Assembly: GCA_030635005.1 (NCBI GenBank)
Contig: DAOVZS010000134.1
Location: forward strand, 1 to 5,755
Length of the DNA stretch: 5,755 nt
Direction: 5' to 3'
Origin: Thiomargarita sp.
GTDB taxonomy: Bacteria > Pseudomonadota > Gammaproteobacteria > Beggiatoales > Beggiatoaceae
The notes under the pieces are model-generated. The model was not told the DNA's origin and ran no database searches. It saw only the letters and a program-made list of their open reading frames with translations. Numbering within the stretch: the first letter of the stretch is position 1; each line of letters starts with the position of its first letter. Positions 1 through 5,755 of the stretch are shown here, piece by piece. The position numbers were made by a program, and so were the translations under genes.

Positions 1-828
1 AAGAATCACCGCATCAAAGGCTTTTATCTTATGAGCTTGACTCACTAAATCAAAAGCATCAGAAATATCATTGACCATATTTTTACCTTGAAATGAAGCG
101 GTGTAGTAATGAAAGTCACATAATCCAATCTGTGTTAATACATCTGCCTGACTTTTAAAATCCCCTAATCCTGCCGCTTCTTTAGGTGCAATGACTGCCA
201 CCCTGCAAAATTCTGTGATTTGAATCCTGTCCTTATTTTTCGTATAAATATCTTCTTTTTTCAAACGGGATCTTATGCGATTTAATTGTGCCTCCATTTC
301 TCCTAAGGTAAAGCTTGGATCAATGTCTAAAATATTCAATGATAAACCATATATAGGATTATATTGAATATGTACGTGTAATAATACTTTAAAACCCGAT
401 TTAAAAGACAAACCTGTGTCTGCTTTAAAACGTGTCAATACTGTTTCTGCCCGAGAACGCCACAGTGTTGCTCTGACTTTTGCATTAACATTGCCCCGAT
501 TATCATGGCTAACCAGTTCTAAATAGACATGCTCTTTTGTGGATACGTTCAGTACTTCAGCACGTACCCAGTGATGCATATGATGTTGTTCAGTAATGGT
601 TTGTTGCAGAATCGCTAGTAGTTTTTGGAGCGTTAAACTATCCCTGTCTTCCTCTTCTTCCCCTTCTTTTTCTTCCCCATCAACAGGTAACCATTTGCTA
701 AAAGGTTTCGTATCCCAATCATTGGGAATAAACCATCGTTTTTTTTCCCAATCAAATTTTGCACCCAGTGTTTTAACATCGTCCTTTTCATAAAAGGAGC
801 ATTCTAAAAATATTCGTTCTTGAGTCAT
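1..828 (-). CDS. Exodeoxyribonuclease VII large subunit-like protein with N-terminal DUF5710 module (3' part missing)
   Basis: Read on the minus strand from ATG at 828, the frame is open for 276 codons to the window edge, so the C-terminal part is missing. Residues about 5-48 (IFLECSFYEKDDVKTLGAKF, then W27, W32, P35, PF43 and KWLP) match the DUF5710 pattern of an 'LGA+wD..kk.Wy.P' module. Residues 49-63 are a very acidic linker. Residues about 65-172 fit the OB-fold (tRNA_anti-like) ssDNA-binding domain of XseA, including YLEL, KVRATLWR and the YNPIYGLSLNI strand. From 173 on, FTLGEMEAQLNRIRSRL and VAVIAPKEAAGLGDF start the Exonuc_VII_L catalytic domain. D223 probably corresponds to the conserved Asp after the GAA motif. 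The visible part ends at FDAVIL, just before the expected RGGG motif. Exo VII degrades single-stranded DNA in both directions together with XseB, which is not visible here. The 'IDPSFTLGE' and 'AAGLGDF' wording suggests a divergent XseA clade rather than the housekeeping copy, so no symbol is given. The ribosome site is weak (GAGAA). Confidence 0.85.
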   Translation of the reverse strand, partial: MTQERIFLECSFYEKDDVKTLGAKFDWEKKRWFIPNDWDTKPFSKWLPVDGEEKEGEEEEDRDSLTLQKLLAILQQTITEQHHMHHWVRAEVLNVSTKEHVYLELVSHDNRGNVNAKVRATLWRSRAETVLTRFKADTGLSFKSGFKVLLHVHIQYNPIYGLSLNILDIDPSFTLGEMEAQLNRIRSRLKKEDIYTKNKDRIQITEFCRVAVIAPKEAAGLGDFKSQADVLTQIGLCDFHYYTASFQGKNMVNDISDAFDLVSQAHKIKAFDAVIL

Positions 829-851
829 TAAAAAAAATTCTCATGTTGTCA

Positions 852-881
852 TTGAATTATGCTCACAATAAATGATATAAT
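852..881 (+). promoter_or_regulatory. Sigma-70-type promoter for the ATP-grasp/ccmHI unit
   Basis: TTGAAT (852-857) is followed after 18 bases by a consensus TATAAT (876-881). The -10 box is preceded by TG one base upstream (873-874), giving an extended -10. Transcription would start around 887-890 and leave a leader of about 33 bases before the GTG at 922. It is the only good promoter seen upstream of the rightward genes. Assigned by consensus match only. Confidence 0.6.
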
Positions 882-886
882 ATCAT
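872..886. promoter_or_regulatory. 15-bp palindrome over the divergent -10 region
   Basis: ATGATAT-A-ATATCAT is a perfect inverted repeat of two 7-base arms around one central base. On the plus strand it contains TGATATAAT. On the minus strand it reads TGATATTAT, also an extended -10-like sequence pointing at the XseA-like gene. The best minus -35 is a poor CTGATA 16 bases upstream. It may be a shared back-to-back -10 element, an operator, or both. The AT-only core lowers its significance. Confidence 0.4.
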
Positions 887-921
887 AAAATCCAACAGTA
901 TCAGCAGCCTATCCAAAAAAA

Positions 922-2133
922 GTGAATATTTTTATACATACCCTTCATCGTAGTGCTTTACACTTTACGACTGGAAATCCTCAGACAATCAAACAGTCAC
1001 AATTAAACGAATATCCAGAAAGAGCCTTATTGCTCGCAAATAGTGATGATTATATTATTCTAAATCATGCACCTGATGTGCATTATCTTGAATATTTAAT
1101 AGAAATGGGCATTGGCACAAGACATTTGCTGATACCCAAAAATCAGGGGAGCTCATTATGTGATAATGTACTCAAAGATAAACCACTGCTTTCGTTTTTA
1201 CAAACGCTCAAAAAAACAGTATTGCATCCTTATATCAGTACACCTGCTGAAATACTGTTAGCCCAAAAAATTCACGCTACTTTGCACAGTGCACCTCCTG
1301 AACTCACCCTTAAAATTAATAATAAACGCTACTTACCCACTCTTTTAGAAAAACTCGCATTACCTGTACCCGATTATAAAATAGCCAATGTTTCTACGGT
1401 AATAGAGACAGCACGTGCTTTCAAAGAAAAAGTTCACAATATTATTATTATTGGTGAACACAGTTATGGGGGATTTGCAGTGTGGCCCATTAAAAGTGAA
1501 GAAGATTTAAACATATTTGCAGGTCATTTGCATCAGTGTCACCATAATGAATGCTTTTTAGTTGAAAAAATGTATGATGTGTCATATTCTGTTAATATTC
1601 AATATAATATTGGATTAGATGTCATACAAGACATTGGGATGACTGATCAGATATTAGATGAACAACTTAAGCATCATGGCAATATGTATCCCTCATCAGC
1701 ACAGCATACTGACACCATCAAACAATATGCATATGCTATTTGTGATGCACTTAAATTACAAGGCTATCGTGGTTTATTAGGGATTGATCTCATTGAAACC
1801 ACAGAAGGAAAGGTATTTGCAGTCGATCTTAATGGACGTGTTAATGCCTCATCTTTTGGACTCTATGTCATCCGTAAGCTTTTTCCTGAAACGTATCTAC
1901 AGAAACATTTTAAGATTTTAAGTCACTTAAATATTGAGAAACGAACACGCTTTATCACATTAAAAAAGAGACTTGGAGTCGCCTGTCTCTTTAATAAAAA
2001 CACAGGCAGTGGCATTTTACCTTATAATATTGGTTTATTACCATGGGGATTCTTTAGTGGGATCGTGATAGGAGAGACACAACAAGAGATAGAACAATGT
2101 TATAATGACATACTTTTAATAACGCAATCCTGA
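922..2133 (+). CDS. ATP-grasp-type protein of unknown substrate, first gene of the ccmHI unit
   Basis: The protein has 403 residues and starts at GTG. A stop at 886-888 and the absence of any in-frame ATG between it and 922 support this start. The next Met (residue 62) would remove a well-formed N-terminal region. Residues about 35-70 (ALLLANSDDY, HYLEYLIEMGIGTRHLLIP) look like the Rossmann-type pre-ATP-grasp region. The ATP-grasp fold follows: NNKRYLPTLLEKLALPVPDY (133-152), a glycine loop GEHSYGG (178-184), a hinge-like FLVEKMYDVSYSVNIQY (212-228), GYRGLLGIDLIE (281-292) and the metal-binding VDLNGRVNASSFG (301-313, with D302, N304 and R306). Such enzymes form carboxyl-amine or carboxyl-thiol bonds through an acylphosphate; the substrates cannot be told here. 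The Lys usual just before the glycine loop appears to be replaced by Ile (IIIIGE, 174-179). There is no signal peptide or membrane segment, so it is probably cytosolic. It ends 5 bp before ccmH. The Shine-Dalgarno region is only A-rich. Confidence 0.8.
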   Translation: MNIFIHTLHRSALHFTTGNPQTIKQSQLNEYPERALLLANSDDYIILNHAPDVHYLEYLIEMGIGTRHLLIPKNQGSSLCDNVLKDKPLLSFLQTLKKTVLHPYISTPAEILLAQKIHATLHSAPPELTLKINNKRYLPTLLEKLALPVPDYKIANVSTVIETARAFKEKVHNIIIIGEHSYGGFAVWPIKSEEDLNIFAGHLHQCHHNECFLVEKMYDVSYSVNIQYNIGLDVIQDIGMTDQILDEQLKHHGNMYPSSAQHTDTIKQYAYAICDALKLQGYRGLLGIDLIETTEGKVFAVDLNGRVNASSFGLYVIRKLFPETYLQKHFKILSHLNIEKRTRFITLKKRLGVACLFNKNTGSGILPYNIGLLPWGFFSGIVIGETQQEIEQCYNDILLITQS

Positions 2134-2138
2134 GACAG

Positions 2139-2606
2139 ATGAATAAAAGCATACTGATTGTAATACTCTTAAGTCTACCTTTTAGCCTTTATGCGGTAGA
2201 TAAAAATCCCATAGCCTTTGAAACCCCTGAACAAGAACAACAATATTCTGATTTAATCGAAGAATTACGTTGTGTCGTGTGTCAAAACCAATCTGTTGGA
2301 GATTCTAATGCTGAATTGGCTCAAGATGTTCGTAATTTAGTCCGAGAAAAAATTCAGGCGGGTGAAACAACTGAGCAAATCACAGATTTTATGGTAGAAC
2401 GATATGGTGATTTTGTCCTGTATAATCCGCCTCTGAAAACAAAAACTGTCGTATTATGGATAGGACCTATCGTGCTTGTTTTGATAGCCTTTCTCATGTT
2501 AGTATATTTTATACGTCGCCACGCAAACACCACCGTCACATCGCCTGATTTAACAGATGATGAACGTCAAAAACTGACACAAGCGCTCGGAAATAAGGAA
2601 ACATAA
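2139..2606 (+). CDS. ccmH: Cytochrome c maturation protein CcmH (short, thiol-disulfide type)
   Basis: The 155-residue protein matches the CcmH/CycL/Ccl2 family in length and layout. It has a signal peptide at 1-19 (cleavage likely after LYA), a periplasmic three-helix domain with the hallmark LRCVVCQNQS (43-52, redox cysteines C45 and C48), DSNAELAQDVR (55-65), VERYGDFVLYNPP (86-98), and a single membrane anchor at about 103-124 (VVLWIGPIVLVLIAFLMLVY). A short charged tail follows. In System I cytochrome c biogenesis CcmH acts at the periplasmic face of the inner membrane. It is thought to reduce or hold the apocytochrome CXXCH cysteines and to work with CcmG, CcmI and the CcmF haem lyase. 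It lacks the C-terminal TPR part of E. coli CcmH, which here is the separate ccmI 2 bp downstream. The start follows the upstream stop by 5 bp with only a weak GAGA, consistent with translational coupling. Confidence 0.95.
   Translation: MNKSILIVILLSLPFSLYAVDKNPIAFETPEQEQQYSDLIEELRCVVCQNQSVGDSNAELAQDVRNLVREKIQAGETTEQITDFMVERYGDFVLYNPPLKTKTVVLWIGPIVLVLIAFLMLVYFIRRHANTTVTSPDLTDDERQKLTQALGNKET
2595..2600 (+). promoter_or_regulatory. Ribosome binding site of ccmI
   Basis: AAGGAA lies within the last codons of ccmH, eight bases before the ATG at 2609. It is the clearest Shine-Dalgarno sequence in the window. It favours ATG 2609 over the second in-frame ATG at 2615. Confidence 0.6.
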
Positions 2607-2608
2607 CA

Positions 2609-3883
2609 ATGTTCATGCTAACATTTGGAATTATTGCAGCCAATTTGACACTCATCGCCATTGCTTTTGTGGTGTTCCCGCTGCTGAAAAAAAATACCGC
2701 AACGACTGGTGTGGATCGTAACACATTAAATGTCGCAATATATAAAGAACGCTTGATTGAATTAGAACAGGAAAGCCTCACACCCGCACAATTGAAACAA
2801 GCTAAAAGTGAATTAGAAAAAACACTGGCACAAGATTTAGACAATACAGATCCCCAACCCCTTCAAACACATATGCGTTGGGCAAGTGTGATGATGGTTG
2901 TGTTGGGTATTCCCCTATTAGCAACTGGGGGGTATTGGAAATTAGGGGCTTGGCAATCTCTAATGCATGCACAAACAACGACTGCTGCTACAACAGCCCC
3001 CCAACAACAACAACAAAATGCCCATAGTAAAACAGGTGCTGCCAATGCAGATTTTGAAAAAATGGTGCAAAATCTTGAAGCCCGTTTACAAAAAGACCCT
3101 AAAGATGCGGATGGTTGGAACATGTTAGCACGTTCGTATGCCTATCTCAAACGCTACGATCAAGCAGTACAGGCTTATAATAAGGTCTTAGCATTGGGCG
3201 GGGATCAAGATCCAGAGATATTGACTGAATTAGCCAGAATGTTAATTTTGCAAAATTCAGGACAATTTGAAGGTCAGCCTACGCTATTACTCAAAAGTGC
3301 TTTGAACTTAGATCCTCAAAATCAACAAGCCTTGTGGCTCTTAGGATTAGGCGCGAATGAACAGGGCGAGTACACAGATGCTATTGGATATTGGCAACGT
3401 TTTTTACAACAAATACCGTTAGATGAACAAAAATCACGACAAATGTTAGAAGAACGCATCGCCCAAGCACGTACTCAATTATCCCACATGACTGCCCCAG
3501 TACATGCACCTGTATCATCTGAATCTTCCACAACAAATACCCAGATTGAAGTGTATTTAACTTTGGCGCCTGCCTTACAAAACAAGCTGAAACCTGATGA
3601 CACCGTATTTGTGTATGCACGTGCCATCACAGGATCGGCAATGCCTTTAGCGATTGTGAAAGAAAAAGCGAGTGCATTACCACTTACAATCATCTTGGAT
3701 GACAGCATGGCGATGATGCCCTCATTGCAATTATCTAATTTTAAAGAAGTGATGGTGTTAGCACGTATCTCACGTAGTGGTTCTGCCCGCTTGCAAACTG
3801 GAGATTTACAAGGACAAGTGAGTCCTGTCATTATAGAAAAAAATGAACGTGTCCACATACTGATTAATCAGATCGCACCGTAA
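2609..3883 (+). CDS. ccmI: Cytochrome c maturation protein CcmI (apocytochrome c chaperone, TPR protein)
   Basis: The 424-residue protein has the full CcmI/CycH plan. TM1 is at about 4-24. A cytoplasmic loop follows (25-90) with the family-typical N-terminal stretch NVAIYKERLIELEQESLTP (41-59) and QLKQAKSELEKTLAQDL. TM2 is at about 92-110. A low-complexity periplasmic linker (121-145) includes five Gln. The TPR region at about 148-290 includes ADGWNMLARSYAYLKRYDQA (167-186) and ALWLLGLGANEQGEYTDAI (241-259). The C-terminal domain at about 312-424 includes DDTVFVYARAITGSAMPLAI (330-349), the LTIILDDSMAMMP strand (359-371) and ARISRSGSARLQTGDLQG (385-402). In characterised systems CcmI binds apocytochrome c C-termini with its TPR domain and delivers them to CcmH and CcmF for haem ligation. 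It is the last gene of its unit: a hairpin terminator starts 5 bp after the stop. No other ccm genes are in view. Confidence 0.93.
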   Translation: MFMLTFGIIAANLTLIAIAFVVFPLLKKNTATTGVDRNTLNVAIYKERLIELEQESLTPAQLKQAKSELEKTLAQDLDNTDPQPLQTHMRWASVMMVVLGIPLLATGGYWKLGAWQSLMHAQTTTAATTAPQQQQQNAHSKTGAANADFEKMVQNLEARLQKDPKDADGWNMLARSYAYLKRYDQAVQAYNKVLALGGDQDPEILTELARMLILQNSGQFEGQPTLLLKSALNLDPQNQQALWLLGLGANEQGEYTDAIGYWQRFLQQIPLDEQKSRQMLEERIAQARTQLSHMTAPVHAPVSSESSTTNTQIEVYLTLAPALQNKLKPDDTVFVYARAITGSAMPLAIVKEKASALPLTIILDDSMAMMPSLQLSNFKEVMVLARISRSGSARLQTGDLQGQVSPVIIEKNERVHILINQIAP

Positions 3884-3888
3884 AGAGC

Positions 3889-3917
3889 AAAAAAACTGGG
3901 CTTGAGCCCAGTTTTTT
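3889..3917 (+). terminator. Rho-independent terminator after ccmI
   Basis: The stem CTGGGC/GCCCAG (3896-3901 with 3906-3911) has a TTGA tetraloop. It is extended by A-T pairs between the A-run at 3890-3895 and the T-run at 3912-3917. The T-run gives a standard plus-strand terminator. The A-run would also make it work on the minus strand, although no converging gene is visible. Confidence 0.9.
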
Positions 3918-3929
3918 GTGATAAAACAG

Positions 3930-5755
3930 ATGAAACCTTTAAAATATCAACTATTCATGATTTCCAGCATTTTATTATGCCTATTGATTACCTTGGTGGC
4001 CCTACTTATTAATAGTGCTTTTGAAGAAAAAATGTTAGCAAAAGACTATAAAATTAAAAATAATATTGCTGAACAACTGAATACTGCCATTAAATGGCAA
4101 GCCATTGAACGTGGGTTAGGAGTGAGTTTACTGGGTAATTGCACGCATACAACATCAGAATTATTTCCAAAATTCATCGAAATGGGGAAAAAAGGGGATA
4201 TCCACATTTTACAGGCCCAAAAATGGATTACCCAATATCATCAATTTGATATAAAACTCCATCAATGGCACAATACTTATGATCTTTTAAAACGTGCACG
4301 GCAACAAATCGCTAAGTGCCATATTTCTAAAGAAAAATGGATTGAGATTTCCACCGCTAATATCAATAATGAGCTGACTTTACATAATTTTATTTTCACT
4401 CCCCACAATCAAGAAGAACAAATCGTCTATTTAAATAGTGTTTTACGTCCTAATATCACCAGATTGACAGAATTTGCAGGATTAGAACGTGCTCTTGTAG
4501 CGAATAGTATTGCACGTAATGAGCCTTTTTCATTTGAAACCCTGACTAAACTCAATCATTATCACGCCAGAGTTGAACATTATATTGAACAAGTATTATT
4601 GTTAAAAGGGCAACCTGCAACCTCACTGCAAATGGAACAAGCACTGGTGACATTTGAAAAAGCATTTTTACACACTTTCTCACAATTAAGAGAAAAAGTT
4701 TTTACAGCCAACAAAAAACACCTAGATTATCCTGTCACTGCAGAAACTTGGTTTGATGCTGCTACTCAAACCATTAATACAGGATTACAAATATCCATAC
4801 TTGCGGGTGAACAAACAAATACACTCATTTTAAAAATGGAGGCGGTTGCTAAAAAAAATCTCATACTCAGTTTTGTATTATTGTTATTTATTTTGTTAAT
4901 ATTCTCTCTGCTCAGTCACTGGTCCAAAAATAGTATTTTGATACCGTGTATCAAAATGGCAGAAGATTTGAAACTCACTACCCATCAAATTTGTGAAGCT
5001 AAAAAACTGTTACACTTATTAATAGAATCAGAGCAGAAAGTGGAACAAGAAATCATTGAAAGAAAACGTGCTGAACAAGAAGCAAAAAATGCGTCATTAG
5101 CGAAAAGCCGATTTCTAGCCACTATGACCCATGAACTTCGTACACCCCTTAATGGTATTTTAGGATTTGCTCAAAATTTACAACGTAATACTGCCACCAC
5201 GCCTCAACAGCAACATGGTTTAGAAGTGATTGAACATAGCGGTCAACATCTGCTGAGTCTGATTAATGATGTGTTAGATATGGCTAAAGTTGAGGCTGGT
5301 AAAATAGAATTATATGAAACAAATTTCCAGTTATCTCCCTTAATTCAAGAACTTAGTGAAATCATTGCTCTATCTGCACAACAAAAAAATATTGATTTTC
5401 AATTAGAATATGCGAATGATATACCCACTTCTTTTAGCGGTGATGAAAAACGCTTACGCCAAATCCTGCTAAACTTATTGGGTAATGCTGTCAAATTTAC
5501 AGAAACAGGAAAAGTGACGTTACAAGTCAGTATAATAAAGGAACAAATGACTTTTTTAGTTAAAGATACGGGGGTGGGGCTTTCTGAACAAGAAATGAAA
5601 AATATTTTTGATCCATTTCAACAGGGCGGAGATAAAAAAAATCAGATTAAAGGCACAGGTTTGGGGCTAAGTATTAGCAAAAATTTGATCACATTAATGG
5701 GCGGAACCTTACAGGTTACCAGTGATATTGGCGTGGGTAGTACATTTTGGTTTAA
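3930..5755 (+). CDS. Membrane sensor histidine kinase with helical periplasmic sensor (3' end missing)
   Basis: The frame is open from ATG at 3930 for 608 codons to the window edge, where it stops mid-codon. TM1 is at about 8-28 and TM2 at about 311-331, enclosing a periplasmic sensor of about 280 residues. The sensor looks mostly helical, with two similar Glu-Arg motifs (IERGLGVSLLG, E60-R61; AGLERALVANSIARNEPF, E186-R187). This resembles NIT-type (nitrate/nitrite sensing-like) helical bundles, but the ligand is unproven. No clear HAMP domain follows. Instead a charged helical linker (about 335-395, ending ERKRAEQEAKNASLAKSRF) leads to HisKA with MTHELRTPLNGILGFA (phosphoacceptor H401). HATPase_c shows an N-box NLLGNAVKF (N515, N519), DTGVGL (D546), FDPFQQGG (560-567) and KGTGLGLSISKNL (574-586), closing with GVGSTFWF. 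All catalytic boxes are intact, so it should autophosphorylate. A receiver domain could follow beyond the edge. The start lacks a good ribosome site. An in-frame GTG at 3918 and ATG at 3957 are alternatives. Confidence 0.9.
   Translation, partial: MKPLKYQLFMISSILLCLLITLVALLINSAFEEKMLAKDYKIKNNIAEQLNTAIKWQAIERGLGVSLLGNCTHTTSELFPKFIEMGKKGDIHILQAQKWITQYHQFDIKLHQWHNTYDLLKRARQQIAKCHISKEKWIEISTANINNELTLHNFIFTPHNQEEQIVYLNSVLRPNITRLTEFAGLERALVANSIARNEPFSFETLTKLNHYHARVEHYIEQVLLLKGQPATSLQMEQALVTFEKAFLHTFSQLREKVFTANKKHLDYPVTAETWFDAATQTINTGLQISILAGEQTNTLILKMEAVAKKNLILSFVLLLFILLIFSLLSHWSKNSILIPCIKMAEDLKLTTHQICEAKKLLHLLIESEQKVEQEIIERKRAEQEAKNASLAKSRFLATMTHELRTPLNGILGFAQNLQRNTATTPQQQHGLEVIEHSGQHLLSLINDVLDMAKVEAGKIELYETNFQLSPLIQELSEIIALSAQQKNIDFQLEYANDIPTSFSGDEKRLRQILLNLLGNAVKFTETGKVTLQVSIIKEQMTFLVKDTGVGLSEQEMKNIFDPFQQGGDKKNQIKGTGLGLSISKNLITLMGGTLQVTSDIGVGSTFWF
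4935..4957. repeat. Perfect 10-bp inverted repeat inside the histidine kinase gene
   Basis: ATTTTGATAC (4935-4944) and GTATCAAAAT (4948-4957) are exact reverse complements separated by CGT. The repeat covers codons about 336-343, just after TM2. Function unknown; it may be chance in AT-rich DNA or a cryptic protein-binding or hairpin site. Confidence 0.5.

Noticed and set aside
596..793. Plus-strand 65-codon frame rich in Ser
   Set aside because: It is the antisense of the XseA-like gene. The Ser run is the complement of the Glu-rich linker codons, and there is no ribosome site or family resemblance.
846..851. TTGTCA as the -35 box of the plus promoter
   Set aside because: It is closer to consensus than TTGAAT but lies 24 bases from TATAAT, too far for a normal sigma-70 promoter.
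1066..1084. Short inverted repeat ATGCAC/GTGCAT in the ATP-grasp gene
   Set aside because: Six-base arms with a five-base loop are expected by chance, and there is no supporting context.
2354..2844. Two minus-strand frames (2354-2539 and 2536-2844)
   Set aside because: They lie opposite well-recognised ccmH and ccmI coding sequence and show no domain or ribosome site of their own.
3002..3016. Five CAA triplets in a row as a possible phase-variable repeat
   Set aside because: A triplet repeat keeps the frame when it changes length, and it encodes an ordinary Gln-rich linker in CcmI, so there is no on/off switching.
2863..3858. Minus-strand frames at 2863-3123, 3381-3620 and 3475-3858
   Set aside because: They are shadows of ccmI. 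The Cys- and Val-rich composition of the first mirrors the Thr/Gln linker codons on the other strand.
3918..3920. GTG as the start of the histidine kinase
   Set aside because: It is in frame but directly follows the terminator T-tract and adds only four residues. ATG at 3930 is preferred, though not proven.

Overview
The window looks like chromosomal DNA of an AT-rich gammaproteobacterium. It carries a separate short ccmH followed by ccmI (the split arrangement of Pseudomonas-type bacteria, not the fused E. coli CcmH), AT-leaning codon use throughout and a large membrane histidine kinase. A Beggiatoa/Thiotrichales-type host would fit. That is an impression from composition and gene style, not a demonstrated assignment.

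Layout. Bases 1-828 (minus strand) hold the first 276 codons of a protein related to the large subunit of exodeoxyribonuclease VII (XseA). It has an unusual N-terminal DUF5710-like module joined by an acidic linker. A 93-bp divergent intergenic region (829-921) has a near-consensus promoter for the rightward genes, with its -10 box inside a 15-bp palindrome. Bases 922-3883 (plus strand) are a tight three-gene unit: an ATP-grasp-type protein of unknown substrate, then ccmH and ccmI, with gaps of 5 and 2 bp. A strong rho-independent hairpin (3889-3917) closes the unit. Only 12 bp after its T-tract, a sensor histidine kinase begins (3930) and runs off the right edge after its ATPase domain.

How the genes fit together. 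CcmH and CcmI act at the outer face of the inner membrane in System I cytochrome c maturation: CcmH in apocytochrome thiol handling and CcmI as the apocytochrome chaperone. The upstream ATP-grasp gene is apparently co-transcribed with them, but nothing known of the Ccm pathway calls for such an enzyme, so this link is the most intriguing part of the window. The kinase is probably an independent signalling gene. The XseA-like gene is transcribed away from everything else.

No RNA genes, CRISPR arrays, insertion sequences or phage genes were seen. There is no gene-free stretch over 300 bases. I find no clear complete novel system. The best leads are the DUF5710-XseA fusion, the ATP-grasp/ccmHI linkage and the hairpin abutting the kinase start.
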